Position numbers and translations under genes: made by a program. This document shows, piece after piece, positions 14,743-23,033 of a stretch of 64,000 nucleotides of DNA; within the stretch, counting starts at the first letter, position 1, and each line of letters opens with the position of its first letter. The stretch covers positions 1 through 64,000 of the forward strand of contig NZ_LZGW01000001.1 in assembly GCF_001690275.1 (NCBI RefSeq), written 5' to 3'. Under the pieces are notes generated by a model. That model saw nothing but the letters and a program-made list of their open reading frames with translations, was not told where the DNA came from and ran no database searches. This DNA comes from Gilliamella sp. WF3-4. Its GTDB lineage: Bacteria > Pseudomonadota > Gammaproteobacteria > Enterobacterales > Orbaceae.

Positions 14743-15135
14743 TTAAATAATTTGTTGTAGTTGATGATTAATTTTGTATCGACAATATTGCTCAATTTCT
14801 TCTAAAAATAACGTTAACCTTTCATCAATAAAGCAACTTTTTATCATATAACACCCATCGCCTGTAATTTTATAAAACTCGATAATTTCGTTAAACGATT
14901 TAACCCTATTTTCAAATGCTCTGAATTGGTTGCAATCCATATAAATAGTGATAAATTGCAGATTGCTGGTTTTTTCTTTGATAGTAAACTTTTCGATAAT
15001 GTGATTAGCGTGCAGTTCTTGAACTCGCTGCCCAACAGCTTGCCCTGTTAAAAATACTTTTTCGCCAATCTCTTTCCATGATTGACGGCTGTTCTTTTTC
15101 AATTCATCTAAAATAGCTCGATCTTTTTTATCCAT
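14743..15135 (-). CDS. Lrp/AsnC-family transcriptional regulator
   Basis: A 130-residue protein starting MDKKDRAILDELKKNSRQSWKEIG, the N-terminal helix-turn-helix of Lrp/AsnC regulators, with the recognition region LTGQAVGQRVQELHANHII. The C-terminal part (GDGCYMIKSCFID) looks like a reduced RAM/ACT-type ligand-binding domain; at 130 residues it is shorter than Lrp (about 164). It is divergent from the isochorismatase-family gene at 15242, with a 106-bp shared upstream region, so it may control that gene; this is inferred from position only. The amino acid or metabolite sensed is unknown. Confidence 0.85.
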   Translation of the reverse strand: MDKKDRAILDELKKNSRQSWKEIGEKVFLTGQAVGQRVQELHANHIIEKFTIKEKTSNLQFITIYMDCNQFRAFENRVKSFNEIIEFYKITGDGCYMIKSCFIDERLTLFLEEIEQYCRYKINHQLQQII

Positions 15136-15241
15136 TTTTCATTTTGAAAGCGAATAATAGCAAAGGCTTTCAGTCTACTATGTTATGCGTTACTCAATTA
15201 TTACATAATTATAAATAGAAAGATAACAAAGGAGAAAAAAG

Positions 15242-15793
15242 ATGAAACAGGCATTAGTGATTATTGATGTCCAAAATGACTATTTTCCAGAAGGTAAATT
15301 TGCCTTAGTTAATACCGAATCTACATTAAAAAATGTTCTAAAATTACAGCAATATTTTAGATTAAAACAGTTACCCATCTATTATATTCAACATATAAAA
15401 TCTGATCCTAATGCTAACTTTTTTGTTAAAGGAAGTAATGGCGCTGAAATTCACTCTAGCCTATTACCTATTAAGGATTTACGTGAATATATTATAGAAA
15501 AAAATTTTCCCAATAGCTTTTACCAAACCAATTTACAACAAAAATTACAGCAAGAAAGCATAGAACAATTAGTTCTTTGCGGCATGATGAGCCACATGTG
15601 TGTTGATTCAACTACGCGCTATGCTTGCGAACTAGGTTATCAGCCTATTTTAATTCATAATGCTTGCACAACGCGAGATCTTGAATTTAATGATCAAATC
15701 CTTTCTGCTCAAATGGTGCATAGTGGTTTTATGTCGGCATTGACGGGATTTGCATCAGTAATAAGTGCTGATGCATTTATTCAGATGAAATAG
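15242..15793 (+). CDS. Isochorismatase-family cysteine hydrolase
   Basis: A 183-residue protein with the family catalytic triad: Asp in ALVIIDVQNDYF (about residue 9), Lys in IEKNFPNSF and Cys in GMMSHMCVDSTTRYA. The cis-peptide segment before the Cys is also present. These hydrolases act on nicotinamide, isochorismate, N-carbamoyl amines and similar compounds; the substrate cannot be told from sequence. A strong AAAGGAGAAAAAAG ribosome site precedes the ATG. It is divergent from an Lrp-like regulator, a pairing often seen with local control. Confidence 0.88.
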   Translation: MKQALVIIDVQNDYFPEGKFALVNTESTLKNVLKLQQYFRLKQLPIYYIQHIKSDPNANFFVKGSNGAEIHSSLLPIKDLREYIIEKNFPNSFYQTNLQQKLQQESIEQLVLCGMMSHMCVDSTTRYACELGYQPILIHNACTTRDLEFNDQILSAQMVHSGFMSALTGFASVISADAFIQMK

Positions 15794-15861
15794 AATATTA
15801 GTGAAACTAGCTTTTTTGATCGGTATGTATACAAAATGCTACGCCATATCAAATGGTATAA

Positions 15862-15981
15862 AGCCATTGGGAAAAATTAGGTGTTGATAGAAACAAAAAA
15901 CTAATAAAATCGTTTTTATCAGAAAATCAAAATGTTAAGTTGGAATTCAAATTGTACTTTAAAAATAAAAAGCAACTTTAA
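15862..15981 (+). pseudogene. Possible short gene remnant
   Basis: A 39-codon stop-free stretch without a start codon reads plausibly as protein (WEKLGVDRNKKLIKSFLSEN). It could be the tail of a lost gene, with some resemblance to the C-terminal part of IS630-type transposases, or just chance in AT-rich DNA. It ends inside the hairpin at 15967-15993. Confidence 0.2.
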
Positions 15982-15993
15982 TAGTTGCTTTTT
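15967..15993 (-). terminator. Bidirectional terminator after pgm
   Basis: AAAAAGCAACT and AGTTGCTTTTT form a perfect 11-bp stem with a 5-nt loop, giving a T5 tail on both strands. It lies 18 bp after the pgm stop and also serves the plus strand. Confidence 0.8.
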
Positions 15994-16010
15994 ATTGCAA
16001 ATTCGGCTAA

Positions 16011-17648
16011 CTATTTAATTGCTTTTGCCACAATTTCTTGCGCTTCTTGTTGAAGCGTACTTAAATGTTCGTTGCTTATAAAACTTTCAGCATAAATTTT
16101 GTAAGCATCTTCGGTTCCTGAAGGGCGGGCGGCAAACCAACCGTTTTCTGTAATCACTTTAAGCCCACCAATTGGTGCATTATTAGCAGGTGCCGTCGTT
16201 AGGCATTGAGTAATTTTTTCGCCAGCTAGGTTGTCGGTAGTTAATTGACTTGCATCAAGTTTCGCTAGTTTTTGTTTTTCATTAAATGAGGCAGGCGCTT
16301 GAATTCGTCCATAATAAGAAACACCAAATTTTTCTTCTAGCTTTTGATATTGTTCTTGTGGATTTTTACCTAATTTAGCTGTCATCTCGGCCGCTAATAA
16401 GCATAAAATAATCCCATCTTTGTCGGTCGTCCAAACTTTACCGTTGGTTCTTAAAAATGAGGCGCCAGCACTTTCTTCGCCAGCAAAGCCTAGTTTACCT
16501 TGGTAAAGCCCATCAGCGTACCATTTAAAGCCAACTGGGTATTCTAAGTATTTTTTGTTTAAGCTATTGGCTACTCGATCAATCATTGAGCTTGTGACTA
16601 GCGTTTTACCAATGGCGATATCTTTATGCCATTGAGGACGGTTTTGGAACAAGTAATTTACACAAGTAGAAAGATAGGCATTTGGGTTCATTAGCCCTGT
16701 AGGGGTCACTATACCATGCCGATCAAAATCAGTGTCGTTGCCAAAGGCTAAATCAAATTGGTCTTTTAATTTTAATAATCCAGCCATTGCCCAACGGCTT
16801 GAACAGTCCATTCTGATCACTTCATCATGATCTAGGTGCATAAAACTAAATGTTGGATCGATGTTGTTGTTAACAATATTTAAGTTAATACCATATTTTT
16901 CGGCAATTCTAGGCCAATAAGTGATACCAGCACCACCCAATGGATCAACACCAATTTTTAGTGATGATGATTTGATGAGAGATAGATCGAGAATGTTTTC
17001 AAGATCATTAATATAATCGGTTTCGTATTCTTTCGTATGGATATAATTTGAATGTATTGCTTTGTCTACGCTAATGCGTTTTACACCATTTAGTTTGTTT
17101 TTTAGTAATTCATTAGCACGGTTTTCTATTTGCTTTGTAATATCAGTATCTGCAGGACCACCATTAGTTGGATTATATTTTATTCCGCCATCTTCAGGTG
17201 GGTTATGTGATGGCGTAATTACGATGCCATCGGCAAGCTGGGAATGTTTGCCTTGGTTATAGGTTAAAATAGCATGTGAAATCACTGGCGTTGGTGTATA
17301 GCCCCAATCACGAGCCATAACCACAGTTTGTTCATTAGCAACAAAAACTTCAATAACTGATTTTAATGCAAGTTCTGAAAGTGCATGGGTGTCTTGACCA
17401 ATAAAGCATGGACCAGTAATGTTATTGGCTTTGCGGTATTCGGCAATGGCTTGAGCAACGGCTAATATATGAGCTTCATTAAATGTACCTTTGTTGGAAC
17501 TGCCACGATGACCAGACGTACCAAAAATGACTAATTGGCTAGCATTATCCGTATCAGGTTGGATTTGGTAATAGTTATTTTTTAAGGCTTCAACATTAAT
17601 AAGATCCGATGCTTGTGCTAGCATTCCTGCGCGGCTTTGCTTGGCCAT
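16011..17648 (-). CDS. pgm: Phosphoglucomutase (alpha-D-glucose phosphate-specific)
   Basis: A 545-residue alpha-D-phosphohexomutase interconverting glucose 1- and 6-phosphate, linking glycolysis to glycogen and surface-sugar synthesis. The phosphoserine loop is [16 protein letters not shown], the Mg-binding loop is [11 protein letters not shown], the sugar-binding loop is GEESAGASF, and the phosphate-binding loop is [15 protein letters not shown]. Length matches E. coli Pgm (546). It lies 104 bp after seqA, the seqA-pgm order of E. coli. A GAGGAG ribosome site precedes the ATG. Confidence 0.96.
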   Translation of the reverse strand: MAKQSRAGMLAQASDLINVEALKNNYYQIQPDTDNASQLVIFGTSGHRGSSNKGTFNEAHILAVAQAIAEYRKANNITGPCFIGQDTHALSELALKSVIEVFVANEQTVVMARDWGYTPTPVISHAILTYNQGKHSQLADGIVITPSHNPPEDGGIKYNPTNGGPADTDITKQIENRANELLKNKLNGVKRISVDKAIHSNYIHTKEYETDYINDLENILDLSLIKSSSLKIGVDPLGGAGITYWPRIAEKYGINLNIVNNNIDPTFSFMHLDHDEVIRMDCSSRWAMAGLLKLKDQFDLAFGNDTDFDRHGIVTPTGLMNPNAYLSTCVNYLFQNRPQWHKDIAIGKTLVTSSMIDRVANSLNKKYLEYPVGFKWYADGLYQGKLGFAGEESAGASFLRTNGKVWTTDKDGIILCLLAAEMTAKLGKNPQEQYQKLEEKFGVSYYGRIQAPASFNEKQKLAKLDASQLTTDNLAGEKITQCLTTAPANNAPIGGLKVITENGWFAARPSGTEDAYKIYAESFISNEHLSTLQQEAQEIVAKAIK

Positions 17649-17752
17649 TTTTTACTCCTCTTTCATAAACTAATATTTTATAATGGCTAAAAACATGAAT
17701 TGATTGAGTTTATATCGTGTTTTTAACGCTATATGTGTTTTTATGTAACCTG

Positions 17753-18256
17753 TTAAGGTAAAAAAGCGTTGGTAACTTGGTTTATCATTGTTTCGGATAT
17801 GCCCATGTCACTCATTATCGATTCAATAATATACATTTTTCTGGCTGTATTGGTATTACTAATAACCCAATAAGGTGTGCCAGTAATTTCGCGAGGTTTG
17901 GTATTTTTACCCGATGTTTCGAGTGATAACTTGTCTTTTGCAAGATATTGTCGTTTGCTACCATGCAATGAAGTGGCGGCAATAGCAAAAAGTGCTGGAT
18001 TATAGTTATATAAGGCACTAAGTAATAATATAAAACGACTAATAATGGATTTTTCGTTTGTAAAAGTGCTGCTAGTTAATAAATCATTAAAAAGAGGATA
18101 ATGATTTTCTTTTTTTACGCTAGTTCGTTGTTTTGCCAATCCTGATTGGTTTATATTTAACAAACGTCGTAATATACTTGATGCGTCTTCACCAATATGT
18201 TTAGTTTGGCCAGCAATAAATTGGTATAATTCTTCGTCGATTTCGATAGTTTTCAT
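17753..18256 (-). CDS. seqA: Negative modulator of replication initiation SeqA
   Basis: A 167-residue protein with the SeqA N-terminal oligomerisation region (MKTIEIDEELYQFIAGQTKHIGEDASSILRR, beginning at residue 1) and the C-terminal hemimethylated-GATC-binding domain (TPYWVISNTNTARK; MSDMGISETMINQV). SeqA sequesters newly replicated oriC and organises new DNA behind forks. E. coli SeqA is 181 residues; the linker here is shorter. Its presence implies Dam methylation in this organism. The next gene is pgm, as in E. coli. Confidence 0.95.
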   Translation of the reverse strand: MKTIEIDEELYQFIAGQTKHIGEDASSILRRLLNINQSGLAKQRTSVKKENHYPLFNDLLTSSTFTNEKSIISRFILLLSALYNYNPALFAIAATSLHGSKRQYLAKDKLSLETSGKNTKPREITGTPYWVISNTNTARKMYIIESIMSDMGISETMINQVTNAFLP

Positions 18257-18278
18257 TATGTTACATATGCCTATTAAA

Positions 18279-18464
18279 TTATTTTACGGGACATCCTAAA
18301 GCAGGAACTTTGCCAAGATGTGAATCATTTGCTGTTTTATTATCTAAACAACCACCTGATGGTTGCTCAAAAGCAGCGTTATCTGTTTTTTGTGGCGCTT
18401 GATTCACATCATGACAGGCAGTTATCATAACTGATAATATTACTTGAAAAAATAACCGTTTCAT
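18279..18464 (-). CDS. Small predicted lipoprotein upstream of seqA
   Basis: A 61-residue ORF starting MKRLFFQVILSVMITAC: a Lys/Arg start, a hydrophobic stretch and a lipobox-like ITAC with Cys 17. The mature part is hydrophilic and has two more Cys residues (GGCLDN; ALGCPVK). No family is recognised. It ends 22 bp before seqA on the same strand, so it may be co-transcribed. There is no clear Shine-Dalgarno, but that is also true of seqA here. Coding status rests on the signal-peptide pattern and context. Confidence 0.55.
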   Translation of the reverse strand: MKRLFFQVILSVMITACHDVNQAPQKTDNAAFEQPSGGCLDNKTANDSHLGKVPALGCPVK

Positions 18465-18633
18465 ATATTCATTATATACTTAATAAAATATTGCGCTGAG
18501 TATAACCTAACTTAGGCATAAATTGTATTGGCTATTGATAAAATAATGAAAATGGTATTGTCGTTTTTCAAAAACAATATTATCCTAAACAATGTATAAC
18601 GAGTTTATACGAACATTACATGAGGAATTAATT

Positions 18634-19131
18634 ATGAAAAAAATCGTCACATTAACTATTTTAGCTGCACTTATATCTGGATGTAGCAATAGTGATCTCC
18701 ATTCTGGCGATGTATATACGGCTGATCAAGCAAAACAAGTTCAACAAGTGAGTTATGGTACAGTTGTTTCTGTACGACCAGTTAAAATTCAAGCTAATGC
18801 GTCAAATGGTAAGAGTGAAAACGTAGCGGGTACTTTAGGTGGTGCTGTTCTAGGTGGTGTTTTAGGCAATACCATTGGTGATGGCACTGGTCGTGTGTTA
18901 GCAGCTGCTACAGGTGCTATTGGTGGTGCAATTTTGGGCGATGCAATTCAAAATAAAGCCAACCAAGCTGAAGGGGTTGAATTAGAAATTAAACAGAATA
19001 AGGGATCAAATATTGTTATTGTTCAAAAAGGTTCTCCTAATGATTTCTTTGTTGGTCAACCTGTTCGTTTAGTGACTAACGGTAAGCAAATTAGCGCTTC
19101 ACCTCGTAGTTTTAAAGATTCAATAAAATAA
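18634..19131 (+). CDS. slyB: SlyB-like outer-membrane lipoprotein with glycine-zipper domain
   Basis: A 165-residue lipoprotein. The signal peptide ends at a lipobox (AALISGC, Cys about 17). The central glycine-zipper segment (GTLGGAVLGGVLGNTIGDG; ATGAIGGAILGDAI) is the Rick_17kDa/SlyB hallmark, and the C-terminus (VIVQKGSPNDFFVGQPVRLV) matches SlyB. SlyB supports outer-membrane integrity under PhoPQ stress. The start at 18634 is chosen because GAGGAATT lies before it and it yields a proper signal peptide; the 14-codon upstream extension does not. Confidence 0.88.
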   Translation: MKKIVTLTILAALISGCSNSDLHSGDVYTADQAKQVQQVSYGTVVSVRPVKIQANASNGKSENVAGTLGGAVLGGVLGNTIGDGTGRVLAAATGAIGGAILGDAIQNKANQAEGVELEIKQNKGSNIVIVQKGSPNDFFVGQPVRLVTNGKQISASPRSFKDSIK

Positions 19132-19174
19132 GAGTTTTTAACTTTTAATAAATTGTATGTCATTTTTGATTGAA

Positions 19175-19201
19175 TTTTGCTCATCTTTATGGTGAGCAAA
19201 A
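19175..19201 (+). terminator. Hairpin after slyB
   Basis: TTTTGCTCA and TGAGCAAAA face each other across a 9-nt loop, followed after a few bases by TTTT. It is a moderate intrinsic terminator candidate 44 bp after slyB. Confidence 0.5.
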
Positions 19202-19330
19202 TGTTAATTTTACTCGTTTTTTGTAGTTATTTTTTATCATGCATTCTTAATCTGTAACAAATATTTGCCTGTCTAAGCACTAACGTATAAACTCACCACA
19301 AATTTTAATGTGATAAGGAGCAATAAAGTA

Positions 19331-19738
19331 ATGCGTATATTACATACCATGATCCGCGTTGGCGATCTACAACGTTCCATTGATTTTTATACTCGTATAA
19401 TGGGAATGCGTGTGTTAAGAACCAGTGAAAATACTGAATACCAATATTCATTAGCTTTTGTTGGCTATGGTGATGAAACTACCAGTTCAGTTATTGAGTT
19501 AACTTATAACTGGGGTACGGATCAATATGAACATGGTTCGGCATTTGGTCATATTGCAATTGGTGTTGATGATGTAGCTAAAATGTGCCATGACGTGAAA
19601 CAAGCAGGCGGTAAAGTTATTCGTGAAGCCGGACCAGTTAAAGGGGGCACAACTATTATTGCTTTTGTTGAAGATCCTGATGGCTATAAGTTAGAGTTAA
19701 TTCAAAACGATCAGGCCGATAGAGGATTAGGTCATTAA
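19331..19738 (+). CDS. gloA: Lactoylglutathione lyase (glyoxalase I)
   Basis: A 135-residue glyoxalase I, identical in length to E. coli GloA, converting the methylglyoxal-glutathione hemithioacetal to S-lactoylglutathione. The metal ligands are in [10 protein letters not shown] (His 5), [10 protein letters not shown] (Glu), [10 protein letters not shown] (His) and GYKLELIQ (Glu). Start 19331 is preferred because AAGGAG sits 10 bp before it and because His 5 takes its canonical position; the upstream extension to 19310 includes that ribosome site. Confidence 0.95.
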   Translation: MRILHTMIRVGDLQRSIDFYTRIMGMRVLRTSENTEYQYSLAFVGYGDETTSSVIELTYNWGTDQYEHGSAFGHIAIGVDDVAKMCHDVKQAGGKVIREAGPVKGGTTIIAFVEDPDGYKLELIQNDQADRGLGH

Positions 19739-19750
19739 TTTATTCTATCA

Positions 19751-19782
19751 ATGATATCGCACTGATATTTAGGCGATATCAT
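19751..19782. terminator. Hairpin between convergent gloA and gmk
   Basis: A perfect 10-bp stem (ATGATATCGC / GCGATATCAT) with a 12-nt loop between the two convergent stops. TTTTAATTT follows on the plus strand. It may end both transcripts. Confidence 0.5.
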
Positions 19783-19789
19783 ATATGTT

Positions 19790-20422
19790 TTAATTTGAAT
19801 GGTTTGCCAACAAATCTGCTAATAATTGTTTATTGATAACAGTTTGTTTTGATTGCTCTAAACTAGCTGTGGTAATTATTGCGCTTAAGGCATTTAATGA
19901 TACATCAAAATCGTCATTGATAATGACATAGTCATACTCGTTATAATGCGAAATTTCAGCCTGTGCTTTTTTCATTCGTTTGGCAATGATATTGCTGTCA
20001 TCTTGCCCACGCTTTACTAGCCGATTTTCAAGCTCTTTTAGTGAGGGTGGTAATATAAATATACTTTTTGCATGAGGCATTTTTTTGCGTACTTGCCTAG
20101 CACCTTGCCAATCAATATCTAAAAAAACATTAATACCTTGTGCTAGGCTTTGCTCGATTTCGGCTTTAGATGTGCCGTAATAGTGGTCAAAAACGTTAGC
20201 ATATTCAACAAATGCCTGCTTGGCAATTAATGATTCAAAGTGCTCATGATCCACAAAATAATAATGCTCGCCATGCGCTTCACCAGGGCGAGGTGTGCGT
20301 GTTGTATGCGAAATTGATACTTTGGCTGGGTACAAATTATTTTGGGAAAGGTAAGCTTGAATTAAACTTGATTTACCAGCACCACTTGGCGCTGAAACAA
20401 TAAATAGAGTTCCTGTATACAT
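19790..20422 (-). CDS. gmk: Guanylate kinase
   Basis: A 210-residue GMP kinase. The P-loop is [12 protein letters not shown]; the GMP-binding region is [11 protein letters not shown] with [23 protein letters not shown] and [19 protein letters not shown] complete the family pattern. The ATG at 20422 is preferred over a GTG five codons upstream because it gives the usual length (about 207) and places the core strand normally; neither has a strong ribosome site. No rpoZ-spoT follows within the window. Confidence 0.93.
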   Translation of the reverse strand: MYTGTLFIVSAPSGAGKSSLIQAYLSQNNLYPAKVSISHTTRTPRPGEAHGEHYYFVDHEHFESLIAKQAFVEYANVFDHYYGTSKAEIEQSLAQGINVFLDIDWQGARQVRKKMPHAKSIFILPPSLKELENRLVKRGQDDSNIIAKRMKKAQAEISHYNEYDYVIINDDFDVSLNALSAIITTASLEQSKQTVINKQLLADLLANHSN

Positions 20423-20679
20423 AGATTGCTTTATCACTTTTAATAAATAAATGTTTTTTAATTGTCAAAGATGCTTTTGTAAATATTATAGCAAAATTAA
20501 AAAATAGATAGAGCTCTATATCTATTTTTGATATTGGATCGTGCAATTTTTATTGTTTATCATTACTTTTTGCGATTTAGGTAAAATTATTTTACAAACA
20601 TTGCTTAACACACGGTAGTTAACCAAGTTTTGTTACAAATTAATCATTGCATTGATTTGATTATGCTAACATTAGCTAT

Positions 20680-20863
20680 TTGCTTAGCTCCGTATAAATT
20701 GACCGTGTCAACGAGTGCTCTTTATGTACAAACTCTTTATGGTATGCCTAATCAGGGAAAAAATGGTGGTAGGATTATTTATTATATCAAACCTAAAGTC
20801 GTTGAAGATAAGTATTGTTATGGCGATAAGATTTATGTTAGACCTAACCTTGAAAAAATTTAA
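20680..20863 (+). pseudogene. Fragment of an adhesin-like protein gene
   Basis: The frame ending TAA at 20861 reads APYKLTVSTSALYVQTLYG, then YYIKPKVVEDKYCYGD and RPNLE. It aligns by eye with residues in the broken adhesin-like gene at 35.3 kb: APYKLTLELDDIEIVAQYG, YYIYPKIDKPKFCYAKPNLE. No signal peptide or plausible start precedes it, and the parent protein is far longer, so this is an isolated internal piece. The surrounding 20440-21005 interval is otherwise empty. Confidence 0.65.
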
Positions 20864-21005
20864 ATAGGTGTGTTTTTGCAAAATCGAAAATATCGCAAAT
20901 CAATGAATAACTCATTGCATTTATTTTTATATTCAAGCAAACTGCTGATACTTTGCGCTTATTGATAATTTACGATAATACAATGTTTATTTTTAGGTGG
21001 TTGTT

Positions 21006-21701
21006 ATGTCATTAACATTTAAAGATGGAGTTTATGCCTGTATTCCAACATTATTGGGTTACATCGGTATTGGTATTGCGGCTGGAGTTGTGGGCAAATC
21101 AGCAAACTTGTCAGTATTTGAAGTTACGTTGCTGGCTATTATCGTTTATGCTGGTGCAGCACAATTTATTATTGCTGGATTAATGATGGTAGCGACACCC
21201 ATTTCAGCCATTATTTTTACTACTTTTTTAATTAATTCACGTCATTTCTTAATGAGCATGGCAACAGCCCCCATTTTTCGCAAGTTTTCGCTATTTAATA
21301 ATATTGGTATTGGTAGCTTATTGACTGACGAAACTTTTGCTGTTGCTATGAATGCTATTGCTAATAAAGAGCCTATTAACGCAGCTTGGATGCATGGACT
21401 TAACTTAACCGCTTATACTACTTGGATTTTATCTTGCTTATTGGGTGCTTTAATTGGTGAATGGTTACCCGATCCTGCTCTGTTCGGTTTAGATTATGCT
21501 CTAGTAGCCATGTTTATTGGTTTGTTATATTTGCAATTAATTGGTGATAAAAGTAAGCATTTTAAAAATCGAATTTTAGCAATGCTAACGGTTGCGGTTA
21601 CGCTTATTTTGTTAATGCGCTTTGTATCTCCTGAAATAGCTATTTTAATCAGTACGCTTATCGGTTGTTTTATGGGGATGGCAATGGAGCGTGATGTATG
21701 A
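21006..21701 (+). CDS. azlC: AzlC-family branched-chain amino acid exporter large subunit
   Basis: A 231-residue membrane protein of the AzlC/YgaZ family with several hydrophobic segments. The family motifs GYIGIGIAAGVVGK, YAGAAQFIIAGLM and LINSRHFLMSMA are visible. With the small AzlD subunit it exports branched-chain amino acids or analogues. The start at 21006 is chosen for the AGGTGG ribosome site 6 bp upstream. It overlaps the next gene by 4 bp (ATGA). Confidence 0.9.
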   Translation: MSLTFKDGVYACIPTLLGYIGIGIAAGVVGKSANLSVFEVTLLAIIVYAGAAQFIIAGLMMVATPISAIIFTTFLINSRHFLMSMATAPIFRKFSLFNNIGIGSLLTDETFAVAMNAIANKEPINAAWMHGLNLTAYTTWILSCLLGALIGEWLPDPALFGLDYALVAMFIGLLYLQLIGDKSKHFKNRILAMLTVAVTLILLMRFVSPEIAILISTLIGCFMGMAMERDV

Positions 21702-22021
21702 CAATGTATAGCTTATTAATTATTTTCGGTTGTGGGTTAGTGACTTGGTTGCCGAGAATTATCCCATTTTTATTGGTTCGGAAATTGCAGTTACCTAATA
21801 GTGTAATTCAGTTTTTGTCGTATGTACCTTTATGTATTTTAACTGCACTGTTTGTGCAAAATTTATTTGTAGCAAAACAAGGACAGTTTCCTACTTTTAA
21901 TATAGAGTATTGCTTAGCAACAATTCCAACTGTCATTATTGCTTTTGTAACCAAAAATTTAATGTGTATTGTGGTTGCTGGTATATGCTTTATGGCGTTA
22001 ATTCGTTACTTTATTGTTTGA
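21698..22021 (+). CDS. azlD: AzlD-family branched-chain amino acid exporter small subunit
   Basis: A 107-residue, largely hydrophobic protein with about four membrane segments and the AzlD pattern (GLVTWLPRIIPFLLV; FLSYVPLCILTALF; TKNLMCIVVAGI). It is translationally coupled to azlC through a 4-bp overlap and is the partner subunit of that exporter. Confidence 0.88.
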   Translation: MTMYSLLIIFGCGLVTWLPRIIPFLLVRKLQLPNSVIQFLSYVPLCILTALFVQNLFVAKQGQFPTFNIEYCLATIPTVIIAFVTKNLMCIVVAGICFMALIRYFIV

Positions 22022-22075
22022 TTTTACGTTATTCGATAATTAATTTCTAATTACGATGTATAAAGGCTATTTTAA

Positions 22076-22119
22076 GCACAAATAAAAAACAGGGCATTTG
22101 CCCTGTTTTTTATTTGTGC
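22076..22119. terminator. Perfect 21-bp bidirectional terminator hairpin
   Basis: GCACAAATAAAAAACAGGGC and its exact complement are separated by only two bases (arms 21 bp: 22076-22096 and 22099-22119). The central GC-rich stem followed by T6 on either strand makes a strong bidirectional terminator between convergent azlD and hemY. The stem is unusually long for a terminator. Confidence 0.85.
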
Positions 22120-22123
22120 GCTT

Positions 22124-23026
22124 TTATGTTCTTTCTTTTGGTTCTAGCTTATTTATCGACTTTAATAACTTTTCTGCCTCATTGGTTTGGCCTAATTGAT
22201 TAAAACTATCGGCTACCGCTTTTTGATAAGTAATATTATTTAAGATGGCTCGGGGTTGTGAGTGCCACCATTTTACTAGCGTTTGAGGATCATCGCTAGC
22301 TGAAAGTTGTTTAATTCGGCCAATATAGGCTGTTTGTTTAAGCTGATCTAATCGCAATTCGCTATACGCTTTAGCTTTATACATTGCTGGCAATAGGTCT
22401 ATGATTGCTTGATAATCGCCCATTTCGTAATAAAGTTGATCAGCTAGTCTAAGCACTTCACCATTGCGTGGTTTTTCGTTTAATAGTTGATTCAATGTCA
22501 TTCTTGCAGCAGTGTATTCGTGGTTTTTTATTTGTAAGCGAATCTGTACCAATTGAAAGGTAAATAAATCTTTTGATTGGCAACTTTTAGCAGCTTGCTC
22601 AAGAGATTGATTTGCCTCAATTAATTCATTATTATTGATTTGAGCTTGGGCTGCAAGTAAATACGATAAAGTGATATTTTTTGCCCCTTTAGCGCTTTTT
22701 ACAAAAAGTTTAGCAGCTTGCTTATAATCTCCCTCAAGCAATAAGGTTTGTGCTTGTTCAATGCGTTTTATTGATTTTTTGGGTGAATGTAAGCTTAGCC
22801 AATTGCCTAATGCCGTTTTAGAACTAAATATTTTACTAAAAAAACAATAAATTAGGTAAAGGAAAAGCAACCCAATTAATTCAAATATCATAAATGAATT
22901 AAACGACATGCTAATACGATAATTAGCAAATTCAAATACCGCTGAGCCTTGCTGCCCTTGTAATAATGGTCCAAGAAACAATCCACCAACTAGCACTAAG
23001 AAAATAATTAGTATTTTTATCATCAT
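22124..23026 (-). CDS. hemY: HemY-like TPR membrane protein (C-terminally short)
   Basis: A 300-residue protein with two N-terminal membrane segments (IKILIIFLVLVGGLFLGPLL; IFELIGLLFLYLIYCF) flanking FEFANYRISMSF, as in the HemY N-terminal domain, then helical TPR-like repeats (LLEGDYKQAAKLF; EANQSLEQAA; YTAARMTLNQLL). E. coli HemY has 398 residues, so about 100 C-terminal residues are missing; the stop lies right beside the terminator. The role is unproven in E. coli despite its place in the hem operon. It follows hemX by 7 bp. Confidence 0.85.
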   Translation of the reverse strand: MMIKILIIFLVLVGGLFLGPLLQGQQGSAVFEFANYRISMSFNSFMIFELIGLLFLYLIYCFFSKIFSSKTALGNWLSLHSPKKSIKRIEQAQTLLLEGDYKQAAKLFVKSAKGAKNITLSYLLAAQAQINNNELIEANQSLEQAAKSCQSKDLFTFQLVQIRLQIKNHEYTAARMTLNQLLNEKPRNGEVLRLADQLYYEMGDYQAIIDLLPAMYKAKAYSELRLDQLKQTAYIGRIKQLSASDDPQTLVKWWHSQPRAILNNITYQKAVADSFNQLGQTNEAEKLLKSINKLEPKERT

Positions 23027-23033
23027 TATTCTC

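Noticed and set aside
20630-20863. The whole 77-codon frame as a small gene
   Set aside because: Its first part has no signal peptide or ribosome site; only the later part matches the adhesin-like family, so it is treated as a fragment.
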